The notes beneath the pieces are model-generated. The model saw nothing but the letters and a program-made list of their open reading frames with translations. It was not told the origin of the DNA and ran no database searches. Shown one piece after another: positions 24,761 through 32,138 of a DNA stretch of 33,932 nt (the first letter of the stretch is position 1; every line of letters begins with the position of its first letter). A program made the translations under genes and the position numbers. The stretch spans positions 1 through 33,932 of the forward strand of contig JAISKM010000151.1 in NCBI GenBank assembly GCA_031261285.1, written 5' to 3'. Source of the stretch: Candidatus Symbiothrix sp. (GTDB taxonomy: Bacteria; Bacteroidota; Bacteroidia; Bacteroidales; Azobacteroidaceae).

Positions 24761-25060
24761 TTAGTTTTTTAATAATTCAATTCCATCGACTATTTTAATG
24801 GCTGAATAATATTTCTCTATCCGTTGAATAAATTCCACCCAGAAGCCGTCATAACGTGCTTTTTCTAAATTAGCACAAAAATTATTAGCCTTTAATTTGC
24901 CAATGATGTAGCTTTTATGCTCATCATTATTGATTTCTTCTTCATTTATATAGCTCAAATATGCAATTTTGCCCAATTTAGAGTGTTCCTGTGGGCTAAA
25001 TCCCAAATAAGGAAGATTGAAACAATAGTTATCAATCGCTTCTTTTAATTCTAAATTCAT
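24761..25060 (-). CDS. Small hypothetical protein
   Basis: A 99-residue mostly helical protein starting MNLELKEAIDNYCFNLPYLG with no motif I recognise. It lies 52 bases before the exonuclease gene and 58 bases after the HEPN-like gene, on the same strand, so it is probably part of that operon. A TA-like or regulatory role is possible but nothing in the sequence shows it. Confidence 0.6.
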   Translation of the reverse strand: MNLELKEAIDNYCFNLPYLGFSPQEHSKLGKIAYLSYINEEEINNDEHKSYIIGKLKANNFCANLEKARYDGFWVEFIQRIEKYYSAIKIVDGIELLKN

Positions 25061-25118
25061 ATCAGTTGACTTTTTTATTTATTTTGCCTACTCTATACAG
25101 TTTTCAGTTACCCTGTTG

Positions 25119-25793
25119 TTATTTTGTTGCACTTTCACAATTAGAAATTATCTTTCTCATTTTAGTTCTACAATTGTCCCAAATTTCACTGTCCCATTCG
25201 CTTGTTTCAAGTTCTTTTTTGTAATTTTCTAATGCTGTATTCATCTTTCTCATGAATATTTCTGCATTAATCACAAGTTGTTCACTGTTAAAAATTCCTT
25301 CCGTTTCTTGCGTAGTTGTTCCTTCTCCATTTGTGTTTGTTCGGGTAATTTTCCAGCCACCTGTTGTTTCCCCCTGATGCAAAATTCCACAACGAACATT
25401 TTTGTAAAAATCGGTACTTTTTAAATCTGAAAAATTGGATTCTTCAGCAAAAAAATGTTTAAATGCTTTTTCTGATTTACCTCTTTCATTAGTATCTTCC
25501 CAACCATTTTTAAAAGATTGTAAGGCTTCAATCAGTAAACAACAGTTTGCCATTATTGAAAAACCATTTTTATATTGTTTTTTATATTGTTTTTTATATT
25601 TTGCTTCATCGTATTGAAAGGGTTTTAAATATCTGTCATACAAGCGATGATAAATAAAATTAGCAATCTTTTTCTGTTCTTTCTCCTTTACAAATTCTTT
25701 GTATTCTTTGATTGTTACTGATATGGGGTCTTCCCGATTGTCTTCAAACCAAATAGCAAGTTTTATTTCAGATATGTCTTTTTGTGTATTCAT
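25119..25793 (-). CDS. HEPN-like protein
   Basis: The 224-residue protein has a helical fold and a late Rx4H motif, YKNVRCGILHQGET, which is the HEPN ribonuclease signature, preceded by a long-helix region with MANCCLLIEALQ. It is the first gene of the minus-strand run to 19694 and may be its effector. Lys-rich, low-complexity repeats (YKKQYKKQYK) lie near residue 70. HEPN identity is inferred from the motif and helical content; the exact family is unknown. Confidence 0.6.
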   Translation of the reverse strand: MNTQKDISEIKLAIWFEDNREDPISVTIKEYKEFVKEKEQKKIANFIYHRLYDRYLKPFQYDEAKYKKQYKKQYKNGFSIMANCCLLIEALQSFKNGWEDTNERGKSEKAFKHFFAEESNFSDLKSTDFYKNVRCGILHQGETTGGWKITRTNTNGEGTTTQETEGIFNSEQLVINAEIFMRKMNTALENYKKELETSEWDSEIWDNCRTKMRKIISNCESATK

Positions 25794-25828
25794 CTTAAAA
25801 ATTGTTTATGTATATATTATTCTTGTTT

Positions 25829-27109
25829 TTATTTTACAACCACTTTTTGGCTTTCATTATCAACTCTCACAACATAAACGCCCTTGTTCAAACTGATTTC
25901 TGCACAGCCATTGATGACAGATTGATAGGCTTTTTGTCCTGCAATGTTGAATACAGACACAGAAGTTGCCTCTTTTGTTGCAAGCACTATGCCGTTTGCA
26001 TTGCTATTGATTGCGATTTTGTCTTTGTTGATTGTGTTGATTGCGGTAGCATCCTCCTCAATGATATTCACAAAATCGCCCCAACCGACTGCAATCCAAT
26101 AAGCCATATAAGAGCCTTTGGGAACATAAAGTTTACATATTTTTTTGTCAACAGAAACAGAAAAAGAATATCCTCCACTTGGAGGAGTTGGATTTTTCAT
26201 ATGTATTTCTTTAATTCCTGTACAACCCTCAAAAGCCCTATCTCCAATCGAAGTCACACAATTTGGAATAGTAACAGAGGTTAAACCTGTGCAATTCTCA
26301 AAAGCAGAATCTCCAATCGACTTCACACTATTTCCAATAGTCACAGAAGTTAATCCTTTACAACCAGAAAAAGCATAACCTCCAATCAAAGTCACACTAT
26401 TTCCAATGGTTACAGAAGTTAATCCTGTACAATTAGCAAAAGCATAACCTCCAATCAAAGTCACACTATTTGGAATAATATAGGTTGTAATAGCTTTTGC
26501 ATTGGGACAGTAAATTAAGGTTGTTTTATCTTTGTTATACAAAACGCCATCAATTGCAGAATAATGTGTATTTTGCTCTGAAACAATAAATTCTTTAATT
26601 CCTGTACAATCCTCAAAAGCCCACTGCTTAATCGAAGTTACACTGTTTGGAATAGTCATCGAAGTTAATCCTATACAATAATAAAAAGCCCGCTGTCCAA
26701 TTGAAGTTACACTGTTTGGAATAGTCACAGAAGTTAATCTTGTACATAGATAAAAAGCATAATCTCCAATCGCATTATTAGAGGTAGTATAAAAACTATA
26801 GTATACCTGACCACCACTAACAATATTTGCATCTGCCAAATTAAGAATTGCCAATTTTCCACTTGTTCCGTTTCCGTTGACATCACGCCCAGCCATTTCA
26901 CGGATAAATTTAATATCTGTACCGTTCAAATTACCTGTGAGGGTTAAATCGGTAATCATATACTTTTTAGTTTCTGCAATTAGATTAGGCAATGTGCCAG
27001 CCGTTGCCACATTTATCGTAATAGGCGGAACATCTTGTGCCTGCGCACTGAATGTTAGCAATAATCCGATTATCACTAACAATGATTTGAATGTTAATTT
27101 TGTTTTCAT
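25829..27109 (-). CDS. BspA-like leucine-rich repeat protein with type IX secretion domain
   Basis: A 426-residue secreted protein: signal peptide 1-25, a middle of at least seven LRR_5 repeats with the pattern LTSVTIPNSVTSIGxxAF, and a C-terminal type A sorting domain for type IX secretion, beginning near SVFNIAGQKAY and ending VYVVRVDNESQKVVVK. It would be exported and anchored at the cell surface. BspA-like proteins bind host or matrix proteins in oral Bacteroidota. It lies between defence-type genes, an unusual place. The repeats have near-identical DNA, making the gene prone to recombination. Confidence 0.88.
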   Translation of the reverse strand: MKTKLTFKSLLVIIGLLLTFSAQAQDVPPITINVATAGTLPNLIAETKKYMITDLTLTGNLNGTDIKFIREMAGRDVNGNGTSGKLAILNLADANIVSGGQVYYSFYTTSNNAIGDYAFYLCTRLTSVTIPNSVTSIGQRAFYYCIGLTSMTIPNSVTSIKQWAFEDCTGIKEFIVSEQNTHYSAIDGVLYNKDKTTLIYCPNAKAITTYIIPNSVTLIGGYAFANCTGLTSVTIGNSVTLIGGYAFSGCKGLTSVTIGNSVKSIGDSAFENCTGLTSVTIPNCVTSIGDRAFEGCTGIKEIHMKNPTPPSGGYSFSVSVDKKICKLYVPKGSYMAYWIAVGWGDFVNIIEEDATAINTINKDKIAINSNANGIVLATKEATSVSVFNIAGQKAYQSVINGCAEISLNKGVYVVRVDNESQKVVVK

Positions 27110-27344
27110 ATTTTATTTATTTTTATTTCAATCGTATCAATTAAAGAAAGGTTGATTTTTTTTTTTCAATTTTAATCGCACTAATTAAATGAGGGTAATT
27201 GTCTGCTTCACATAAATTTTCTATTATACCGTCAATTTTTCTCCCATCTTTTTAGGAGGTGTAACTCTATGAACATTCGGAATTGCAACAAAGGTAGAAG
27301 TTTATTTTTGATTTACAAAATGTTTTACAAGATTTCTAAAATTT

Positions 27345-27372
27345 CCCAACAAAAAAAGCAGCCACATTCCTG
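27345..27372 (-). repeat. Copy of tRNA-Phe terminator, left of AbiE module
   Basis: CCCAACAAAAAAAGCAGCCA and the following CATTCCTG match 29231-29259. In the intact locus this is the 3' half of the tRNA-Phe terminator. Here the other half is changed and no tRNA precedes it on the minus strand; just upstream, GGTGGTGGCACC may be a decayed tRNA 3' end. Confidence 0.75.
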
Positions 27373-27450
27373 AAAGTGTCTATGAGGTGCCACCACCTAA
27401 AGTCACTTTCATACCGCTTCGGTTTGCAGAGGTCTGTTTTTTTACCAAAA

Positions 27451-27482
27451 TTTGCAAATCTCAATAATTTACTTTAATTTTG
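27451..27482 (+). promoter_or_regulatory. AbiE promoter
   Basis: TTTG at 27451-27454 and TAATTTTG at 27475-27482 with a 20-base spacer match the Bacteroidota consensus, 22 bases before the AbiEi ATG. Confidence 0.75.
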
Positions 27483-27504
27483 CGCTTGTAATTATACTAA
27501 TAGT

Positions 27505-28281
27505 ATGATAAAAGAAGATGAAATAAAGAAAACGAAGATAAATAAACTGATGCAGACTCTACCCAAAGGGCTTGTTTTGCTCTCTTCGTGGTTAGTTTCA
27601 GAAGGCTATTCGTATGAATTGCAACAGCGCTACCGAACAAGTGGGTGGTTGAAATCTATAGGCAAAGGAGCGATGGTTAGGAGTAAGGATTCCCTTGTTT
27701 TGTCTGGTGCAATATCCGCACTTCAAATACAAGCCAATCTAAATATCCATGTAGGAGGTCGTTCTGCTTTAGAACAATTAGGTCTTGCCCATTATTTGCA
27801 AGTCAACTCTCAAGAAACAATCCTATTTGTTAATGGAAAGTCATCCTTACCTTTGTGGTTTACAAGCAATCAATGGGATACCAAGGTTAAATTATTTCGC
27901 ACCTCTCTTTTTAGAGATGACACGATAGGTCTAATGGATTATCAAGATGGTGAACTGACGATGAAAATATCCAATGCGGCACGAGCCATGATGGAATGTC
28001 TTTCATTATGCCCAACGCAATTTCCATTGACAGAGGCATACGAACTTATGGAAGAGCTAACATCACTTCGTCCTGCGCAGGTGCAAACGCTTTTAGAGCA
28101 ATGCAAATCGGTCAAAACAAAACGATTGTTTCTTTATTTTGCTGAGAGAGCTAATCACGCATGGTTCAAATATTTAGATGTAGATAAAATAGACTTAGGA
28201 AGTGGGGTGCGAAGTTTTGTTGAAAACGGCACTTTTGTTTTTAAATACCAAATTGTTTTACCTCAAGAACTTATGATATGA
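27505..28281 (+). CDS. AbiEi-family antitoxin of a type IV toxin-antitoxin system
   Basis: A 258-residue protein related to AbiEi: an N-terminal winged-helix-like part (LPKGLVLLSSWLVSEGYSYE, then RTSGWLKSIGKGA) that normally represses its own promoter, a middle domain with GGRSALEQLGLAHYL, and a C-terminal domain after SNAARAMMECL. In type IV systems AbiEi counters the toxin without binding it, and controls transcription. The stop overlaps the AbiEii ATG (ATGA). The promoter is immediately upstream. The pair is complete and apparently intact. Confidence 0.87.
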   Translation: MIKEDEIKKTKINKLMQTLPKGLVLLSSWLVSEGYSYELQQRYRTSGWLKSIGKGAMVRSKDSLVLSGAISALQIQANLNIHVGGRSALEQLGLAHYLQVNSQETILFVNGKSSLPLWFTSNQWDTKVKLFRTSLFRDDTIGLMDYQDGELTMKISNAARAMMECLSLCPTQFPLTEAYELMEELTSLRPAQVQTLLEQCKSVKTKRLFLYFAERANHAWFKYLDVDKIDLGSGVRSFVENGTFVFKYQIVLPQELMI

Positions 28282-29186
28282 ATGAAATTTATAACAAACA
28301 AGTCGGTTTGTTGCTGGATATTTTGCCAACAATAGCCGAAGAAAAGAGTTTTGCATTGCATGGTGGAACGGCAATAAACCTGTTTTGCCTGAATATGCCG
28401 CGCTTGTCGGTCGATATTGACCTGACTTTTGTCTCTTTTAGCAATGATCGGAATCAAGATTTGGAAAAGATTCGAACGGCACTTGACAATATCAAGACAA
28501 AATTACACAATCGGATTCCATTACTTCATTTTGAGGATGCGAAACGTGCCACGGATAATCTCAAAATTATTTGCTCAACACCCACTGCAACTGTGAAAAT
28601 TGAAGTCAATCAAATAAATAGAGGCTTAATTGCAGAACCTCAAATAATAGTCTTGTGTGATAAAGCACAGGAAGCGTTTGACCGTTTTTGTGAAGTTCAA
28701 ACAGTATCATTTGGGCAACTTTGGGGTGGCAAAATCAATGCCGCTTTAGATCGTCAGCATCCGAGGGATTTGTTTGATGTAAAAAATTTGTTTGAAAACG
28801 GAGGTATTACAGAAGAAATCAAACAGGGTTTTCTGTTTTTCTTGCTGTGCGGCAAACGTCCTTTTCATGAATTGCTAAATCCACAGCCCGTTGATCAACG
28901 TCATGTTTTTAGCAGTCAATTTAGTGGTATGACTGATAGCCCATTTGTGTATGCTGAATTTGAAACGACTCGAAAACAATTAGTGGATGAAATTCATAAA
29001 TCATTGATTAACAGGGATAAAGATCTTCTTTTTGCCTTTGCAAAAGGCGAGCCAATTTGGGATAATGTTGATTACAGTATATTTCCTGCTATTCGTTGGA
29101 AATTGCTGAATATCCAGAAGCTGAAAGAAAATAATTCGCAGAAGTTTAAGGAACAGATAAAAGTGCTTGAAGAGATTCTTTCATAA
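28278..29186 (+). CDS. AbiEii-family nucleotidyltransferase toxin
   Basis: This 302-residue protein has the minimal-nucleotidyltransferase signature HGGTAINLFCL followed by RLSVDIDLTF (GG and DxD), with KIEVNQINRG and the later K...RDLFDVKNL block of the AbiEii/DUF1814 family. AbiEii proteins transfer nucleotides to RNA (tRNA in relatives such as MenT) and block growth on phage infection. It overlaps AbiEi by four bases. The next features are the tRNA-Phe terminator and tRNA-Phe gene, so the toxin's possible target type is next door, likely by chance. Confidence 0.87.
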   Translation: MNEIYNKQVGLLLDILPTIAEEKSFALHGGTAINLFCLNMPRLSVDIDLTFVSFSNDRNQDLEKIRTALDNIKTKLHNRIPLLHFEDAKRATDNLKIICSTPTATVKIEVNQINRGLIAEPQIIVLCDKAQEAFDRFCEVQTVSFGQLWGGKINAALDRQHPRDLFDVKNLFENGGITEEIKQGFLFFLLCGKRPFHELLNPQPVDQRHVFSSQFSGMTDSPFVYAEFETTRKQLVDEIHKSLINRDKDLLFAFAKGEPIWDNVDYSIFPAIRWKLLNIQKLKENNSQKFKEQIKVLEEILS

Positions 29187-29236
29187 TGATGGAGATATTT
29201 TTACGAATAGAAATTTTTTAATGCAAACCACCCAAC

Positions 29237-29265
29237 AAAAAAAAACAGCCACATTCCTGCAACTG
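29237..29265 (-). terminator. tRNA-Phe terminator
   Basis: Minus-strand stem CAGTTGCA/TGTGGCTG (8 bp with three GU pairs) closed by a GGAA loop and followed by nine U. It is 14 bases after the tRNA 3' end. Confidence 0.8.
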
Positions 29266-29278
29266 CTTCACTATCAAG

Positions 29279-29351
29279 TGGTACCACCAGGATTCGAACC
29301 GGGGACACACGGATTTTCAGTCCGATGCTCTACCAACTGAGCTATGGTACC
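29279..29351 (-). tRNA. tRNA-Phe (GAA)
   Basis: A 73-base cloverleaf on the minus strand: acceptor GGTACCA/TGGTACC fully paired, D-arm GCTC/GAGC with AGTTGGTA loop, anticodon loop CTGAAAA with GAA, variable GTGTC, T-loop TTCGAAT, discriminator A; CCA is not encoded. It has a good promoter at 29369-29399 and a terminator at 29237-29265. Confidence 0.93.
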
Positions 29352-29368
29352 TTTTTGATTTGCGACTG

Positions 29369-29399
29369 CAAAGGTAGGCATTATTTTTGAATACGCAAA
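29369..29399 (-). promoter_or_regulatory. tRNA-Phe promoter
   Basis: Minus strand TTTG (29399-29396) and TACCTTTG (29376-29369), 19 bases apart. It is divergent from the hflX promoter. Confidence 0.8.
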
Positions 29400-29415
29400 T
29401 TATTTTGCGCATTTT

Positions 29416-29446
29416 TTTGAAAGATGCGTAAAAAATCGTATCTTTG
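29416..29446 (+). promoter_or_regulatory. hflX promoter
   Basis: TTTG at 29416-29419 and TATCTTTG at 29439-29446 with a 19-base spacer, 25 bases before the ATG. Confidence 0.8.
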
Positions 29447-29471
29447 TGCTCTTATTAGTGGTAAAATTTAG

Positions 29472-30737
29472 ATGAAAGAATTTATTCTCACAGATACAAT
29501 CACGGAAAATGCAGTACTCGTTGGGCTGATTACGCCTACTCAGAACGAACAAAAATCCAAAGAATATTTGGACGAATTGGACTTTCTGGCGGACACAGCG
29601 GGCATTCACACCGTTAAACGCTTTACGCAGCGCGTGGAACAGGCGCATCCTGTCACGTTTGTTGGGACGGGGAAATTGCAGGAAATCAAAGCCTACACCG
29701 AAGACGAGGATAACGAAATCGGGATGGTGATTTTCGACGACGAACTGAGTCCCAAGCAGTTGCGCAACCTCGAAGCCGAACTGAAAGTGAAAATCATGGA
29801 CAGAACGAGCCTAATTCTCGATATTTTTGCAGCCCGTGCACAAACCGCAGACGCCAAAACACAAGTTGAATTGGCGCAATATAACTATATGTTGCCCCGT
29901 CTGAAACGCCTGTGGACGCACTTGGAGCGACAAAGTGGTAGCGGTAGCGGCGGATTGCGAATGCGTGGACCCGGTGAAACGCAGTTGGAAACCGACCGGC
30001 GAATTATTTTGCACAAGATTTCTAAACTCAAAGAGGATTTGAAAGACATTGACAAACAAAAGGCCAATCAACGACAAAATCGAGGTAAATTGGTGCGCGT
30101 GGCACTTGTGGGCTACACCAACGTCGGAAAATCCACCTTAATGAATTTGTTAAGCAAATCCGATGTGTTTGCCGAAAATAAACTGTTTGCGACGCTCGAC
30201 ACGACCGTGCGTAAAGTTTCTATCGAAAATCTCGCTTTTTTACTGACTGATACGGTTGGATTTATTCGCAAACTGCCGACCGAACTCATTGAGGCGTTCA
30301 AATCCACCCTCGACGAGGTGCGTGAAGCCGATTTGCTCGTGCACGTGGTCGATATTTCGCATCCCGCATTCGAGGAGCAGATGGAAACCGTTACAAAAAC
30401 ATTGAACGAAATCATTAATCCCGTAGGGGCGGGTTTTACACCCGCCCTTACGGGGAAACCGACCATTATTGTGTTCAACAAGATTGACGCGTTTGAACAC
30501 ATCGAAAAAGATGCCGACGACCTCACGCCGCGCTCCAAAGAAAACATCCCTCTGGAGGAGTTGAAGCGTACTTGGATGAATAACTTGCACGAATGTTGCA
30601 CGTTTATTTCAGCAAAAGATAAGGAAAACATCGAAGAATTGAAAGCCCTTTTATATCAAAAAGTGAAAGAAATTCACGTCGAACGCTTCCCCTACAACGA
30701 TTTTCTGTATCAAGATTACAGCGAAGAAGCGGAATAA
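29472..30737 (+). CDS. hflX: GTPase HflX
   Basis: HflX is a ribosome-associated GTPase that splits stalled 70S ribosomes under stress. The 421-residue protein has the N-terminal HflX domain (HPVTFVGTGKLQEIK, then DELSPKQLRNLE), the Gly-rich linker GSGSGGLRMRGPGETQLETD, and the GTPase domain with G1 GYTNVGKST, G3 DTVGFIRKLP and G4 NKIDAF. Between the G3 part and G4, at residues about 317-328, a 35-base palindromic repeat is translated in frame as NPVGAGFTPALTG just before KPTIIVFNKID. Everything else fits normal length. Base composition is like the chromosomal genes, unlike the AT-rich flanks. Confidence 0.93.
   Translation: MKEFILTDTITENAVLVGLITPTQNEQKSKEYLDELDFLADTAGIHTVKRFTQRVEQAHPVTFVGTGKLQEIKAYTEDEDNEIGMVIFDDELSPKQLRNLEAELKVKIMDRTSLILDIFAARAQTADAKTQVELAQYNYMLPRLKRLWTHLERQSGSGSGGLRMRGPGETQLETDRRIILHKISKLKEDLKDIDKQKANQRQNRGKLVRVALVGYTNVGKSTLMNLLSKSDVFAENKLFATLDTTVRKVSIENLAFLLTDTVGFIRKLPTELIEAFKSTLDEVREADLLVHVVDISHPAFEEQMETVTKTLNEIINPVGAGFTPALTGKPTIIVFNKIDAFEHIEKDADDLTPRSKENIPLEELKRTWMNNLHECCTFISAKDKENIEELKALLYQKVKEIHVERFPYNDFLYQDYSEEAE
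30420..30454. repeat. REP-like palindrome inside hflX
   Basis: Arms CCCGTAGGGGCGGGT (30420-30434) and ACCCGCCCTTACGGG (30440-30454) pair at 14 of 15 positions. Same family as 2734-2754. Confidence 0.9.
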
Positions 30738-30776
30738 AAATATCTAAAAAATAATGCGAATACGAAGAAAAAGTTT

Positions 30777-30784
30777 TAACTTTG
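30777..30784 (+). promoter_or_regulatory. -7 box of synthetase-like operon
   Basis: TAACTTTG fits TAnnTTTG and is 8 bases before the ATG at 30793. The upstream ATG at 30754 would lie in the promoter, so I do not use it as start. Confidence 0.5.
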
Positions 30785-30792
30785 CAGTCCGT

Positions 30793-32121
30793 ATGAAAAA
30801 CTTATTTATCAAAGACATTTTACATAGTAGAGTAACAACCGGTTGTTGCTCCGTTATGGGGTGGGTCAAAAACAAAAGAAAAAGTAAGCAAACCATTTTT
30901 ATTGATTTATGCGATTCTACAGGCTGTATTCAATTAGTTCTTGAAAAAACAACTCTTGGCGATGACATTTTTAACGAAGCCCAAAAAGTTACTGTTGAAT
31001 CTGCGATAGAAATATCGGGCGCAATACACGAAACTACAAATGGCAGAGAAATTATTGTCAGTTCTTTTACTCTAATCTCTGCCGCAACAAAACATTTCAC
31101 CCCTGAGCCACGAAGTGATTTTGACATTTTTGATAAAAAATATACCAATCAAGTACTTTCAAACAGGCATGTGTATATCAGGAACCCTAAGTTAATGGCA
31201 ATTCAAAAATTTAGAAATTTGCTTTTGTATCATATCCGTAATTGGTTTTTTGAAAATGATTTTCTTGAAATTGCAGCACCTGTCTTGACAAACACAACAT
31301 TATATAATGCCGAGTCGACAGCAATTCCTGTAAATTTGCACGGACAATCTGTTTTTTTGTCGCAATGTGCAGGATATTATCTCGAAGCGTCTGCAATGGC
31401 ATTTGAAAAAGTGTATAATATAAGTCCGAGCTTCAGGGCGGAAGAATCAAAGAGTAAAAGGCATTTGATTGAATATTGGCACATAAAAGCAGAATTAACT
31501 TTTGGGAATTTAGAAGATATTATCAAAATTGTAGAAACAATCATAAAATATCTGGTAGAAAAATTACAGCAAGAAAAAGAAATTGAAACTATTTTCAGAA
31601 CACTTAATACTGAATTTTGCCTTGACGGATTAAAAACGCCTTATCCTCGTATTTCATACGAAGAAGCCGTTTCGCTTTTACAAGAAAATGGTTGCGATAT
31701 AAAATTTGGCGAAAGTATTGGCAATGAAAAAGAAGAAAAAATTTTGTTTGAGAAATTTCATTCGCCGTTATGGCTGATGGGTATGCCAAGAAGTATTGAG
31801 CCGTTCCCATACGTCATTGACGAAAAAGATAATCGGGTTACGAAAACAGCAGATTTGATAGCAAGCAATCTTTACGGCGAACTTTTGGGTGTTGCCGAAA
31901 AGATTTACGATATTGAAATGTTAGACGAACGTTTTAGAGAAAAAGGATTGGATAAAGATGCACGGTATGAGTGGATTAGAGATGTTCATAAAATGGGTTG
32001 TGTGCCGCATATTGCTTTTGGAATGGGCGTTGAGCGATTAATTCGCTGGCTAATGAATATTCCGCACGTCAGAGATGCGCACCCATTCCCAAGAGTTTTT
32101 GACAGAAAAATTATTGTTTAA
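30793..32121 (+). CDS. AsnRS-like class II aminoacyl-tRNA synthetase paralogue
   Basis: A 442-residue class IIb synthetase-like protein. It has an N-terminal OB-fold anticodon-binding domain (VMGWVKNKRKSKQTIFIDL), motif 1 ending FLEIAAPVLT, motif 2 SPSFRAEESKSKRHLIEYW with the ATP-binding Arg, and motif 3 FGMGVERLIRWL. The RHLxEYW block is typical of AsnRS. The amino-acid pocket differs: the AsnRS SGQL region reads QCAGYYLEA, and the usual GGSQRE region reads LGVAEKIYD. Catalytic motifs are intact, so adenylation is likely, but of an uncertain amino acid. It is the first of three synthetase-like genes and is AT-rich, suggesting transfer. Confidence 0.8.
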   Translation: MKNLFIKDILHSRVTTGCCSVMGWVKNKRKSKQTIFIDLCDSTGCIQLVLEKTTLGDDIFNEAQKVTVESAIEISGAIHETTNGREIIVSSFTLISAATKHFTPEPRSDFDIFDKKYTNQVLSNRHVYIRNPKLMAIQKFRNLLLYHIRNWFFENDFLEIAAPVLTNTTLYNAESTAIPVNLHGQSVFLSQCAGYYLEASAMAFEKVYNISPSFRAEESKSKRHLIEYWHIKAELTFGNLEDIIKIVETIIKYLVEKLQQEKEIETIFRTLNTEFCLDGLKTPYPRISYEEAVSLLQENGCDIKFGESIGNEKEEKILFEKFHSPLWLMGMPRSIEPFPYVIDEKDNRVTKTADLIASNLYGELLGVAEKIYDIEMLDERFREKGLDKDARYEWIRDVHKMGCVPHIAFGMGVERLIRWLMNIPHVRDAHPFPRVFDRKIIV

Positions 32122-32138
32122 AAATAAACTAATATTTT

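Larger units (their letters stand above)
27110..27504. other. Gap with orphan tRNA-Phe terminator copy and AbiE promoter
   Basis: No gene. It contains the terminator-like repeat at 27345-27372, a hairpin at 27372-27410 and the AbiE promoter at 27451-27482. Confidence 0.6.

Noticed and set aside
27380-27400. Definite tRNA 3' end at the AbiE left border
   Set aside because: Only GGTGGTnnCAC-like similarity is present and no T-arm; reported only as a possibility.
30754-30792. ATG start for the AsnRS-like gene 13 residues upstream
   Set aside because: It lies upstream of the -7 box TAACTTTG, and the extra residues have no counterpart in the family.
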